From assembly GCA_013151035.1 (NCBI GenBank), contig JAADJB010000023.1, positions 1-64,000 on the forward strand: a stretch of 64,000 nucleotides of DNA, given 5' to 3'. The position numbers and the translations under genes are program-made. Below are positions 37,840-47,186 of the stretch, piece by piece (within the stretch, counting starts at the first letter, position 1; each line of letters begins with the position of its first letter). Below the pieces are notes generated by a model. The model had not been told where the DNA came from. It worked only from the letters and a program-made list of their open reading frames with translations, and made no database searches. This DNA comes from Gammaproteobacteria bacterium. GTDB taxonomy: Bacteria > Pseudomonadota > Gammaproteobacteria > JAADJB01.

Positions 37840-39209
37840 TGAAAAAACCCATCGCACTTATTATTGATGATGAACCGGATATCCGTGAACTGTTAGAGAT
37901 AACCCTTGGCCGCATGAATATTGATACCCGTGCTGCCGCAGATCTTAAACATGCCTATACCCTGCTAAAGGAACAGGATTTTGACCTGTGCCTAACGGAT
38001 ATGTGTCTGCCCGATGGCGACGGTCTGGAATTTGTACACCATATACAGGAACAGGGCATTGATATTCCAATTGCAGTGATTACCGCTCATGGTAGTGCCG
38101 AGAGTGCTGTGCAAGCACTAAAATCAGGGGCCTTTGATTTTGTCTCTAAACCGGTCGATCTACAGGCACTCAGGAATATGGTCAACTCTGCCCTATGCCT
38201 GTCCAACCCGAATCAGGGAGAACAGCCTGATCGCCGTAGCCGTGACACCCTGATTGGTGACTCCAGGGTTATGCAGGAAATCAGAGCAACTATCACTAAA
38301 CTGGCTCGTAGTCAGGCTCCAGTATATATTAGTGGTGAATCCGGTACCGGCAAAGAACTGGTTGCCCACCTGATCCATGATAAAGGCCCTCGTGCAAAGA
38401 AAAACTTTATCCCCGTTAACTGTGGTGCCATCCCTACTGATTTAATGGAAAGTGAACTCTTTGGCCATAAAAAAGGCAGTTTTAGTGGCGCCATTGCCGA
38501 TAAGGACGGCCTGTTTCAGGTTGCCGATGGTGGCACCCTGTTTCTTGATGAAGTCGCTGAACTACCATTACACATGCAGGTAAAGCTACTACGGGCAATA
38601 CAGGAACGCCGCATTCGTGCCGTCGGTAGTAATACCGAAACCAGTGTAGACATCCGTATCCTCTCGGCGACTCACAAGAACCTGGCACAACTGGTTGAAG
38701 AAGGTAGCTTCCGCCAGGATCTATATTATCGACTTAATGTCATCGAACTCAAGGTACCCAGCCTACGAGATCGATATGAGGATATCCCGATATTAGCTCA
38801 ACACATACTCGAAAAAATGGGGCAGCGTCTGACTACCCGCCTACCCACATTGAGCAAACAGGCTATTAGTGCCCTTAACAGCTACCACTTCCCCGGCAAT
38901 GTCAGGGAGCTGGAAAACATCCTGGAACGTGCCACCACCCTGTGTGAAAGTGAGCAGATCAGTCAGGATATCCTTGGCTTACCAACCAGCACCAGCGGAG
39001 AACCCCCTCGGCAAAGCATTAATCCCCCGGCCACCGACAGCCTCGAACCGGGTTCGATACCACTAGAAGATTATCTGGAAAACGTAGAAAAAGAAGTGAT
39101 CCTCAACGCGCTGGAGAAAACCCGTCATAACAAGACAGCCGCCGCCAAACTATTGGGAGTCAGCTTTCGTGCCCTACGCTATAAGCTCAAAAAGCTGGAA
39201 CTGGATTAA
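37839..39209 (+). CDS. pilR: Sigma-54-dependent response regulator PilR
   Basis: It activates pilA transcription with RpoN. The receiver domain has Asp54 (LCLTDMCLPDGD). The AAA+ domain has Walker A GESGTGKE. The sigma-54-contact loop reads GSFSGA (residues 213-218) instead of the usual GAFTGA or GSFTGA. Walker B is GGTLFLDEV. The C-terminal Fis-type HTH (NKTAAAKLLGVSFRALRYKL) binds DNA. 456 residues. It is followed by 330 bases and then pilA with a clear -24/-12 promoter. Confidence 0.96.
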   Translation: MKKPIALIIDDEPDIRELLEITLGRMNIDTRAAADLKHAYTLLKEQDFDLCLTDMCLPDGDGLEFVHHIQEQGIDIPIAVITAHGSAESAVQALKSGAFDFVSKPVDLQALRNMVNSALCLSNPNQGEQPDRRSRDTLIGDSRVMQEIRATITKLARSQAPVYISGESGTGKELVAHLIHDKGPRAKKNFIPVNCGAIPTDLMESELFGHKKGSFSGAIADKDGLFQVADGGTLFLDEVAELPLHMQVKLLRAIQERRIRAVGSNTETSVDIRILSATHKNLAQLVEEGSFRQDLYYRLNVIELKVPSLRDRYEDIPILAQHILEKMGQRLTTRLPTLSKQAISALNSYHFPGNVRELENILERATTLCESEQISQDILGLPTSTSGEPPRQSINPPATDSLEPGSIPLEDYLENVEKEVILNALEKTRHNKTAAAKLLGVSFRALRYKLKKLELD

Positions 39210-39434
39210 ATCCGGAGAAACCCTTTGAGCCCATGTGACGCAAATGGTCACATTCTGACCCTTTACAGCATAAACAAACACTGACCTTTTTTGTCTCTTC
39301 ACCAAAACCAGCACTAAAAAACCATATTCAATATTATTAAAATAAAATAATAAATATATAACCACATGATTAAAAACAACATTAAATATATATTTAGAAA
39401 AAAACAGCCGCTACAACCCCAACTCACAAAAAAC
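39210..39434. promoter_or_regulatory. pilA upstream region with an inverted repeat
   Basis: An AT-rich leader of about 225 bases with no gene. TGTGAC and GTCACA flank GCAAATG (39234-39252), a perfect 6-bp dyad. It is about 190 bases upstream of the sigma-54 promoter, a workable enhancer distance for PilR. A second GTCA-like half site (TCTGACC) follows within 10 bases. Binding by PilR is not shown. Confidence 0.4.
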
Positions 39435-39450
39435 TGGCACGCATCATGCT
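39435..39450 (+). promoter_or_regulatory. Sigma-54 (-24/-12) promoter of pilA
   Basis: TGGCAC-N5-ATGCT with GG and GC spaced by exactly 10 bases, close to the consensus TGGCAC-N5-TTGCW. It lies about 90 bases upstream of the pilA ATG. PilR, encoded just upstream, is the expected activator. Confidence 0.9.
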
Positions 39451-39542
39451 TTAGTAATTCATAACAACAGGATGTTGCTTTTAAAACGGATTTTTAAAAC
39501 AGATTTAAATACATTACTTACATACTCTCAAGGAGATTTACC

Positions 39543-39974
39543 ATGCAAATGCAAATGCCCACTCAACAGAAAGGTTTCACCCTTATTGAATTAATGATCG
39601 TTGTTGCCATTATCGGTATTCTGGCCGCAATCGCTATCCCTTCCTATCAGGACTACACCAAGAAAGCACGCTTCTCCGAAGTAAAATCCATGACCGGTGG
39701 TTACAAACTAGCGGTTGAACTCTGTATACAGGATCAGGGTGTTGCCATTGGTGGCACCGTCGCAAACTGTGGCACCGGCTCTAATGGTGTTCCGGCTGCA
39801 ATCACAACCAATCGTGGTAATGTTGCCTCTATCGCTGTTTCAGGTGCTGGTGCGATCACGTCGACAGCTGTTTCAGCTGCGGGTGGTTACACCTACATTA
39901 TGACACCTGCTGTTGCTGCAGGCGGCATCGACTGGACTATCACAGGTACCTGTTCAGCGGCTGGTTACTGCTAA
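39543..39974 (+). CDS. pilA: Type IV major pilin PilA
   Basis: A prepilin with a 10-residue leader ending in KG, cleaved before the methylated Phe of [20 protein letters not shown]. Glu5 of the mature protein is present. Mature length is about 133 residues, a type IVa pilin. Four Cys lie in the globular part (at [21 protein letters not shown]), so at least one C-terminal disulfide loop is likely. A ribosome binding site (AAGGAG) lies 7 bases upstream. It is followed by a strong terminator. Confidence 0.95.
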   Translation: MQMQMPTQQKGFTLIELMIVVAIIGILAAIAIPSYQDYTKKARFSEVKSMTGGYKLAVELCIQDQGVAIGGTVANCGTGSNGVPAAITTNRGNVASIAVSGAGAITSTAVSAAGGYTYIMTPAVAAGGIDWTITGTCSAAGYC

Positions 39975-40002
39975 AAGATCCACCTGGTCTTAAACAAGAC
40001 CA

Positions 40003-40034
40003 CAAAAAGGCCCCTCTTCGGAGGGGTCTTTTTT
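40003..40034 (+). terminator. Rho-independent terminator of pilA
   Basis: The stem GGCCCCTC / GAGGGGTC (one G.U) with a UUCG tetraloop (40017-40020) is followed by six Ts. It isolates pilA from pilBCD. Confidence 0.93.
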
Positions 40035-40158
40035 ATGCCGGTTCAATAAAGGTAATGAAATAATTAATCAACACATCCTTGTTTATACCCTGCTAAACAG
40101 GTTATATTTGAACCGTTGAAAGTCCCCGTACAAATCCAGAGAAAAGACCTTAATACAT

Positions 40159-41868
40159 ATGGCTAGCACAGAAACAAATATCGCACTGAGTGGTCTGGCT
40201 AAACGGCTGGTTACTGATAAGCTAATGAGCCCCGAAGATGCCGCTCATGCGCAAGAAGAATCCAGCAAGAAACGTCAACCTTTTGTGCGTTACCTGATTG
40301 AGAACAAGCTTACCGATAGTTATTCCATTGCCTGGTCTGCCTGCCAGGAGTTTGGTATTCCCCTGTTTGATCTTGATAGTATTGATGTCGATTCGTCTGC
40401 CGCCAACATGGTCGATGAAAAACTAATTCGTCAGCATCATGCGATCCCCTTGTTCAAACGCGGTTCACGCCTGTTTGTTGCCGTATCCGATCCCACTAAT
40501 CTGCAAGCACTGGATGAGTTCAAGTTCCACACGGGTAATACTACCGAACCGATCCTGGTAGAAGAAGACAAGCTTCAGGCAGTCATTGAAGCAATGATGG
40601 AATCCATGAATTCCAACATGACCGACCTGCTGGATGATGACCTGGAAAATCTTGACATCACCTCTGGCGAAGAAGAGGAAGACGATGATGATGAATCCGG
40701 TATCGACGACACCCCCGTTGTTCGCTTTGTAAACAAGATCCTGCTGGACGCCATCAATAAAGGTGCCTCGGATATTCACATTGAGCCCTATGAAAAAGAC
40801 TTTCGGGTTCGTTTTCGCCAGGATGGTGTACTCTCCGAGATTACTCACCCGCCACAGGCACTGGCCAAACGCATTGTTGCCCGCCTCAAGGTCATGAGTC
40901 GCATGGATATTGCCGAACGTCGATTACCACAGGATGGTCGCATCAAGATGCATCTATCCAAGACCCGTTCCATTGATTTTCGTGTCAATTCCTGTCCCAC
41001 TCTGTTTGGTGAAAAAGTCGTATTACGCATCCTGGATCCCAGCAGTGCCAAATTGGGTATTGATGCACTTGGCTACGAAGATGAGCAAAAGAAATTATTC
41101 ATGGAGGCACTGGAAAAACCCTACGGCATGTTACTGGTGACCGGACCAACGGGTAGTGGTAAAACGGTTTCGTTGTATACCGGCCTGAACATTCTAAACA
41201 CCGAAGATCGCAATATCTCCACCTGTGAAGACCCTGTTGAAATCAACCTGTCCGGCATTAACCAGGTCAACATGAACCCCAAGGCAGGCCTGACCTTTGC
41301 CTCAGCCCTACGCGCCTTTCTACGTCAAGATCCTGATATCATCATGGTCGGTGAGATTCGTGATACTGAAACTGCCGAGATTGCCGTCAAGGCGGCGCAA
41401 ACAGGTCACATGGTTTTGTCTACCCTGCATACCAATGATGCCCCGCAGACACTGACACGTCTCACTAATATGGGTATCCCGAACTATAACCTGGCAACCG
41501 CCGTTAATTTAATTATTGCCCAACGACTGGCTCGCAGACTCTGTAAAAACTGCAAAGAACAGGATGATATCCCGGAAGATGAATTACGTGCCCAAGGTTT
41601 TGAAGAAGAACTCATCCCTAACATGAAGGCCTACAAAGCAGTCGGGTGCGAACAATGCAAGGGTGGCTATAAAGGTCGTGTCGGTATATACCAGGTTATG
41701 CCTATCTCTGAAGAGATGAAGCGTCTGATTATGGAAGATGCCAATTCCATCGAGCTGGCTGATCAAGCTAAAAAGGAAGGCATCCCCGATCTACGTGTAT
41801 CCGGGTTACGCAAGGTAGCACAAGGTGTCACCAGCCTTGAAGAAATCAATCGGGTTACCAAGGATTAA
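40159..41868 (+). CDS. pilB: Type IV pilus assembly ATPase PilB
   Basis: A hexameric extension motor. The N-terminal MshEN-like domain (about 1-165) precedes an acidic linker (EEEEDDDDESG). The GspE core has Walker A GPTGSGKT (329-336), an Asp box and DPDIIMVGEIRD, then His box HMVLSTLHTNDAP. The CKNCKEQ...CEQCKGG tetracysteine zinc site is present. 569 residues. The first gene of pilBCD-coaE. Confidence 0.96.
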   Translation: MASTETNIALSGLAKRLVTDKLMSPEDAAHAQEESSKKRQPFVRYLIENKLTDSYSIAWSACQEFGIPLFDLDSIDVDSSAANMVDEKLIRQHHAIPLFKRGSRLFVAVSDPTNLQALDEFKFHTGNTTEPILVEEDKLQAVIEAMMESMNSNMTDLLDDDLENLDITSGEEEEDDDDESGIDDTPVVRFVNKILLDAINKGASDIHIEPYEKDFRVRFRQDGVLSEITHPPQALAKRIVARLKVMSRMDIAERRLPQDGRIKMHLSKTRSIDFRVNSCPTLFGEKVVLRILDPSSAKLGIDALGYEDEQKKLFMEALEKPYGMLLVTGPTGSGKTVSLYTGLNILNTEDRNISTCEDPVEINLSGINQVNMNPKAGLTFASALRAFLRQDPDIIMVGEIRDTETAEIAVKAAQTGHMVLSTLHTNDAPQTLTRLTNMGIPNYNLATAVNLIIAQRLARRLCKNCKEQDDIPEDELRAQGFEEELIPNMKAYKAVGCEQCKGGYKGRVGIYQVMPISEEMKRLIMEDANSIELADQAKKEGIPDLRVSGLRKVAQGVTSLEEINRVTKD

Positions 41869-41904
41869 TCCAGTCACATACAACTCATTAGAGGGTTTCT
41901 AATT

Positions 41905-43128
41905 TTGGCAACAAAAAAAAAGGCACTAAGTAAGTTTAACTGGGAAGGCACCAACAAGGCCGGTAAGAAGGTTAAGGGAATAACTGAGGCCAAAAGCCCG
42001 GCTATGGTCAAGGCCGAACTGCGACGCAAGGGCATTACCCCAATCAAGGTGAAGAAGAAATCGGATTTTTTTGCGAATGCACGATCACCAAAGCCGATAT
42101 TACCCAAGGACATTTCTATCTTCACTCGCCAACTGGCAACCATGATGGCCGCCGGGGTACCGCTGGTTCAATCCTTTGACATTATCGGCAGTGGGCATGA
42201 CAACGCCAGCATGCAAAAACTCATCATGGAGGTTAAGGCTGATGTTGAAGGCGGTAGCAACCTGGCTGAGGCCTTGTCCAAACACCCCTTATACTTCGAT
42301 GATCTAGTTTGCAATCTGGTTGAGGCAGGTGAACAGGCGGGTGTACTTGATACCCTGTTGGACAAGATTGCAACCTACAAGGAAAAAACCGAACTTTTAA
42401 AGAGCAAGATCAAAAAGGCTCTGTTCTATCCGGTAGCGGTACTGATCGTTGCCTTTATTGTTACTGCTATCCTGCTGATTTTTGTGGTTCCCCAGTTTGA
42501 AGAATTATTCAATGGCTTTGGTGCCGACCTTCCTGCCTTTACACAAATGGTGATTCGACTATCCGAATGGATGCAGGAATGGTGGTGGGCAGTACTCGGC
42601 ACACTCTGGGCAATAAAGAATGGTATCTCACAGGCCAACCGCCGATCCAAGGCCTTTAATCGAGGCGTTGACCGATTACTATTAAACTTACCTATCGTCG
42701 GTGAGATATTGAACAAGGCATGCATCGCGCGCTACGCACGCACCCTGGCAACCATGTTTGCTGCTGGCGTGCCATTGGTTGAGGCACTACAAAATGTGGC
42801 TGGCGCCACCGGCAACGTAGTTTATACCAATGCTATTTTAGCCATGAAGGATGAGGTCTCAACCGGAACACAACTACAAGAGGCAATGACCAGTGCCGAT
42901 GTTTTTCCGAACATGGTTATTCAAATGGTCGCCATTGGTGAGGAATCCGGCTCCCTGGATCACATGCTGGGCAAGGTGGCTGACTTCTATGAACAAGAGG
43001 TCGATGATGCTGTTGATGGTCTAAGTAGCCTGTTAGAACCTATTATCATGGCGGTACTAGGTGTACTTGTTGGTGGCTTGATCATCGCCATGTATCTACC
43101 CATATTCAAGATGGGTTCAGTGGTATAA
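41905..43128 (+). CDS. pilC: Type IV pilus inner membrane platform PilC
   Basis: The platform protein of the pilus motor. It has two cytoplasmic T2SSF domains, about 70-190 and 272-394, and three TM helices (around 170-195, 220-240 and 375-395). The start is TTG, with GAGG about 10 bases upstream. No ATG fits better. 407 residues. Confidence 0.95.
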   Translation: MATKKKALSKFNWEGTNKAGKKVKGITEAKSPAMVKAELRRKGITPIKVKKKSDFFANARSPKPILPKDISIFTRQLATMMAAGVPLVQSFDIIGSGHDNASMQKLIMEVKADVEGGSNLAEALSKHPLYFDDLVCNLVEAGEQAGVLDTLLDKIATYKEKTELLKSKIKKALFYPVAVLIVAFIVTAILLIFVVPQFEELFNGFGADLPAFTQMVIRLSEWMQEWWWAVLGTLWAIKNGISQANRRSKAFNRGVDRLLLNLPIVGEILNKACIARYARTLATMFAAGVPLVEALQNVAGATGNVVYTNAILAMKDEVSTGTQLQEAMTSADVFPNMVIQMVAIGEESGSLDHMLGKVADFYEQEVDDAVDGLSSLLEPIIMAVLGVLVGGLIIAMYLPIFKMGSVV

Positions 43129-43139
43129 AAGAGAATACT

Positions 43140-44021
43140 ATGGAAGCTTTGATTGAACTATTACAACAAAACCAGAACTTGCTCATCATCAGCACCTTAA
43201 TACTGGGTTTAATGGTCGGTAGCTTTCTCAACGTAGTGATCTATCGACTACCCAAAAAGCTGAACCAGGAATGGACACACCAGTGCAAGGTTCTGCTAAA
43301 TCCGGAACATAACGAAGAACCACCCAAGGCGATTAGCTTACTCTGGCCTGGCTCTCATTGCCCCCACTGTAAGCATGAAATTACCGCACTACAGAACATA
43401 CCGATATTGAGTTATCTGTTACTCCGTGGTCAATGCGCAAACTGCAAACAAGCTATTTCACCGCGCTACCCGATCATTGAGGCCATCACAGGCCTATTAT
43501 CCGGCTTGCTTGCCTGGCACTTTGGTTTTAGCTGGGCACTACTAGGTACTCTGTTGTTATTCTGGTCACTGATCTCACTCACCATGATTGATATTGATCA
43601 TCAGATCCTGCCCGATGTCATCACCCTGCCGTTACTCTGGATTGGCATACTGTTCAATTACCATAGCATCTATATCAGCCTGCAAGACAGCATACTCGGG
43701 GCAGTATTGGGTTATCTCTCACTGTGGGGCATCTTCCACCTGTTCCGTCTGCTAACAGGCAAAGAGGGGATGGGTTATGGTGACTTCAAACTACTCGCCG
43801 TACTCGGTGCCTGGATGGGATGGAAACTCCTTCCTACTATTATCCTGTTATCCTCCCTGGTCGGTGCTGTTGTTGGTATTGCTATGATCCTGATCCTTGG
43901 TCGTGACCGTCAGATCCCCATTCCTTTTGGCCCTTACCTGGCTGGCGCAGGTATCATTGCATTATTTCAAGGGGATGCAATCACCAGTGCCTACCTTAAC
44001 TGGGCTGGACTTGCTTACTGA
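43140..44021 (+). CDS. pilD: Prepilin peptidase PilD
   Basis: An aspartyl membrane protease that cleaves and N-methylates prepilins. The zinc site is CPHC...CANC (about 75-105). Catalytic aspartates lie in DIDHQILPD and GYGDFKLLA. Eight TM helices are predicted over 293 residues. It overlaps coaE by one base. Confidence 0.97.
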   Translation: MEALIELLQQNQNLLIISTLILGLMVGSFLNVVIYRLPKKLNQEWTHQCKVLLNPEHNEEPPKAISLLWPGSHCPHCKHEITALQNIPILSYLLLRGQCANCKQAISPRYPIIEAITGLLSGLLAWHFGFSWALLGTLLLFWSLISLTMIDIDHQILPDVITLPLLWIGILFNYHSIYISLQDSILGAVLGYLSLWGIFHLFRLLTGKEGMGYGDFKLLAVLGAWMGWKLLPTIILLSSLVGAVVGIAMILILGRDRQIPIPFGPYLAGAGIIALFQGDAITSAYLNWAGLAY

Positions 44022-44620
44022 TGCTGCGCATTGGTCTCACGGGGGGTATCGCTAGCGGAAAAAGTGAAGCAGCCCGATTATTTGCTTCATTCAATACACC
44101 CATCATTGATGCCGATGAAATTGCCCATCAACTAACTCAGGCAGGACAGACGACACTAACCCGTATCAGCCAATGTTTTGGGAAAGAATATATCCACAGT
44201 AATGGCACACTGGATCGTAGCCGATTACGCACATTGATATTCGCAGATAATAACAAGCGCCAACAACTTGAGGCTATTCTACATCCCCTGATCCACCAAG
44301 GTATGAGCGAACAACTGGCACGCCTGCACGACCCTTATTGCATCCTTGTTATTCCTTTATTATTTGAAACCGGATTTACTGACCTCATTGATCGCATACT
44401 GGTTATTGATACTCCGGAACAGAACCAACGACAACGAGCCAGTCAACGCGACAAGACTTCTACTGCCAGTATACAGGCGATTATCGACAGCCAGACGACA
44501 CGCCAGGAGCGCATCAGCAAAGCCGATGACATTATTTATAATGATGCTAACCTGGAGCATCTATATCAACAGGTAGAGATACTTGATAATAAATATCGAG
44601 ACCTCGCCAGAGCTAGATAA
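44021..44620 (+). CDS. coaE: Dephospho-CoA kinase
   Basis: It phosphorylates dephospho-CoA in the last step of CoA synthesis. P-loop GGIASGKS (residues 8-15), IIDADEIAH (substrate binding) and a lid Arg region are present. 199 residues. It ends the pilBCD-coaE transcript. Confidence 0.95.
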   Translation: MLRIGLTGGIASGKSEAARLFASFNTPIIDADEIAHQLTQAGQTTLTRISQCFGKEYIHSNGTLDRSRLRTLIFADNNKRQQLEAILHPLIHQGMSEQLARLHDPYCILVIPLLFETGFTDLIDRILVIDTPEQNQRQRASQRDKTSTASIQAIIDSQTTRQERISKADDIIYNDANLEHLYQQVEILDNKYRDLARAR

Positions 44621-44624
44621 TACT

Positions 44625-44665
44625 GGACAAGCATAGAAAACACGCATAAAGTCTATGCTTGTTCC
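44625..44665. terminator. Long hairpin after coaE, possible terminator
   Basis: A 13-bp stem (GGACAAGCATAGA / TCTATGCTTG-TTCC, one bulge) has a 14-base loop. The T-tract is weak, so intrinsic termination is uncertain. It could instead stabilise the 3' end of the pil-coaE mRNA. Confidence 0.5.
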
Positions 44666-44699
44666 CGTGCGGGGGCAGGGGGAATTGAGGAATAATCAT

Positions 44700-44968
44700 T
44701 AAGGAACCTCTGATCAATTATATATTGTGACTGCGTGACCTGAAGAGTGCAGTTGCAAGGCGCAATTCGAAGCTAATGGCCTGAGTCCTTGGCGAGAGTT
44801 GTAACGTAGCAAATGTGCGCTTCAGACCGCGCCCGTAGGGGCTTACAGGTCTGTCCGTGCTCGGCGTTATGATTTTTTACCAGACCCAGGCATGGCTTCA
44901 AAACCATGCCTTGATCACGAACAGACCTGTAAGCCAGGCATAACATATAATTGATCAGGGGTTCCTTA
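44700..44968. mobile_element. MITE-like element with 24-bp terminal inverted repeats
   Basis: TAAGGAACCTCTGATCAATTATAT (given in two parts: 44700-44723) is inverted at 44945-44968 with a single difference. The element is 269 bp and codes for no credible protein. A TA dinucleotide at each end is compatible with a TA-type target duplication, as in IS630-like elements. Internal inverted repeats (CTTACAGGTCTGT near 44853 and its complement near 44921; AGGCATGG/CCATGCCT near 44890) add structure. It sits between coaE and zapD. Confidence 0.8.
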
Positions 44969-44971
44969 GTA

Positions 44972-45802
44972 ATGAAAAATGCTGCCAGCAACATACCGGA
45001 AGACTCTCCTGTGGCCGAATCACCACAAACAGCTCAACACAAAATTATCTATGAACAGCCTCTAAACGAACGTATACGCGCCTTTTTACGACTAGAGGCA
45101 CTGTTCCAGCAAGTCCGTTATCACCTATCCGGTAATAATGCCTGGGACAGTCGCGCTGCACTCTCGGGGTTTCTTGAAATACTGGATATCTTTACCCGTA
45201 GCGACCTCAAAACCGAAGTAATGAAAGAACTGGATCGACACACCGTCAATCTTGCCCGATTGGAAAAAAACCCACAGGTTGATCGTCAGCAACTCGCTCT
45301 CATCCTTGACGAGATGGATACACTAATTGACCAACTGCACAATCTGGGTGGACAACTCATTGCACCATTAAAAGACCACGAACTCATAAACAACATTCAG
45401 CAACGCAATAGCATACCCGGTGGCAGTTGTGATTTTGATCTGCCCACCTACCATTTCTGGTTACAACAACCAGCAGAGAAACGACTCCATGATATTGCAT
45501 CCTGGCTATCTCACTTTGATGCCATTGCGCAATCAATAAAACTGATTCTACGACTTACCCGGGACAGCAATCTATTCACCAGTGAACTTGCCAAAAAAGG
45601 CTTCTGGCAAAAAAATCTTGATGCCAACAGCCCATGTCAGATGGTAAGAGTTGCATTACCCACAGACTCCCCCTTCTTTGCCGAGATCAGCGGCGGACGC
45701 CATCGTTTCAGCGTACGTTTTCTTCAACAGATATCACCACAGGAAAGACCCTGCAAGGCAGATCAAGACATCAGTTTCGAGATTTCTTGCTGTATCATAT
45801 AG
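44972..45802 (+). CDS. zapD: Cell division protein ZapD
   Basis: It cross-links FtsZ protofilaments at the division ring. The protein has the typical YEQPLNERIRAFLRLEALFQQ-like start (about residues 25-45), an all-helical N-terminal region and a C-terminal beta domain. I set the start at 44972 (ATGAAAAATGCT), giving 276 residues. The AGGGG ribosome binding site lies in the right inverted repeat of the MITE. The 3' end overlaps the convergent protease gene by 8 bases. No yacG follows. Confidence 0.9.
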   Translation: MKNAASNIPEDSPVAESPQTAQHKIIYEQPLNERIRAFLRLEALFQQVRYHLSGNNAWDSRAALSGFLEILDIFTRSDLKTEVMKELDRHTVNLARLEKNPQVDRQQLALILDEMDTLIDQLHNLGGQLIAPLKDHELINNIQQRNSIPGGSCDFDLPTYHFWLQQPAEKRLHDIASWLSHFDAIAQSIKLILRLTRDSNLFTSELAKKGFWQKNLDANSPCQMVRVALPTDSPFFAEISGGRHRFSVRFLQQISPQERPCKADQDISFEISCCII

Positions 45803-47186
45803 GGGACACAACGCGAAAACAGCCAATCCGGCCATTACGACACTCCAACACTATTGCACCATCCATATTGTCATCAAATATCACCTGCAACTCGCTCAGA
45901 GTATGAACCTCTTTCTCATTTGCCTTCACAATCAATTCACCTGCGAACCATTCCATTTCATCTGCCTGTGTACCCTGATGTATGTGTGTAACCACCAACG
46001 TTGGCCTTTCCTGCTCAATAGTTTGTAACATATCAATCTGTGCGTTGGCATCCACTTCACGCATTGCCTCGATAATGTCTATACTTAATTCCTGGATAAC
46101 CATACCAAAAATCTCAAGGTATTTTCTCTCATCAATAATGGGGTTAGAGACGACACTTCTCTCAGGGTTACGCATAGCAATAGCTTGCACTGTATGTAAC
46201 TCACCCTCTCTAAGATAAGCCATCTCAACAGATTGACCTATGGGTATCAGTTTTATTACATCGTATATATTTTTATGTCTAAAAGAACCTTCTTTACCAA
46301 TAACAATACCATGACGATCAAACTCCACACCATTAACAGACAAAATAACATCACGCTTCTTCATCTTTGCCGCTTCAAGAAAACCACATGGTTTGATACT
46401 GGCAACGATTACACCTTTTGCTACTGATTGTTTTAACAGAGCGTTAAAGTTTTCTGTATTTTTTTGCAACATACCACCGAACCCGGAAAATTGAGGTTCA
46501 TTATGCTGCAACAAGTTATCAATAATAATTTTTACAAATCCTGCCGGCGTTATAAAACCAATATTGTCCGCATCAATGATGACCGAGGTATTCAAACCAA
46601 CCACATTGCCATCTTCATCAATACTTGGCCCACCCGAATTACCTGGATTGATAGCGGCATTCGTTACAAATCTTTCTGTTGTATATTCTGAACCTGATAC
46701 AAAGTTGGTTATTTCACCCCCGGTAATATTGGGCTCGACCATGCCCATAGGGTATCCAATTGCCTTTATTTTTTCACCGCGTGATGGGCTTGATCCTTCC
46801 CTCAGTTGAAGGTACTCAATATTCCTCAGCGCAAGCTTTTTAAAACGAAGTAATTCCTTCACGGTGAGCTTAAGTAAAGCCACATCAGGATCAAGTTTTT
46901 TCACCAGCCCAACAAGCTCTGCTTTAAATCTTTCTTCACTTGTAAGCATTGAACTTATTTCAATCTTTACCGCATTCCTGGCCACATGAGCATTAGTGAC
47001 GATATAACCTTCAAGATCACCATACTTAACGAAAAAGCCTGAGCCTGACCAGGTTCCGGGTATCCTGATGGCAGGGTTCAATACCGATTGAATATCTTCT
47101 TCTATATTACCTTCAACATGGATCTGCACGACACCACTCATCATGTCACGGGCAATATCACTAAACTTATTGTTATTTATTGACAT
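45795..47186 (-). CDS. Deg/HtrA-type serine protease with two PDZ-like domains, no signal peptide
   Basis: A 463-residue trypsin-fold protease. The triad is His67 (VTNAHVA), Asp101 (DPDVALLKL) and Ser184 (NPGNSGGPS). A first PDZ-like region spans about 235-330 (GVIVASIKPCGFLEAAKMKK). A second spans about 360-455 (GELIVKANEKEVHTLSELQ). Unlike DegP/DegS, it has no signal peptide or TM helix, so a cytoplasmic location is likely, as in some Deg-like proteins of plants. It overlaps the Nudix gene by 10 bases. Composition is AT-richer than the neighbours. It occupies the place where yacG is usually found. Confidence 0.85.
   Translation of the reverse strand: MSINNNKFSDIARDMMSGVVQIHVEGNIEEDIQSVLNPAIRIPGTWSGSGFFVKYGDLEGYIVTNAHVARNAVKIEISSMLTSEERFKAELVGLVKKLDPDVALLKLTVKELLRFKKLALRNIEYLQLREGSSPSRGEKIKAIGYPMGMVEPNITGGEITNFVSGSEYTTERFVTNAAINPGNSGGPSIDEDGNVVGLNTSVIIDADNIGFITPAGFVKIIIDNLLQHNEPQFSGFGGMLQKNTENFNALLKQSVAKGVIVASIKPCGFLEAAKMKKRDVILSVNGVEFDRHGIVIGKEGSFRHKNIYDVIKLIPIGQSVEMAYLREGELHTVQAIAMRNPERSVVSNPIIDERKYLEIFGMVIQELSIDIIEAMREVDANAQIDMLQTIEQERPTLVVTHIHQGTQADEMEWFAGELIVKANEKEVHTLSELQVIFDDNMDGAIVLECRNGRIGCFRVVSPI

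Noticed and set aside
39234-39252. CRP-type site reading of TGTGAC-GCAAATG-GTCACA.
   Set aside because: The CRP half sites TGTGA and TCACA are spaced by 9 instead of 6 bases, so a CRP call is not justified. The dyad is noted as a possible PilR or other site only.
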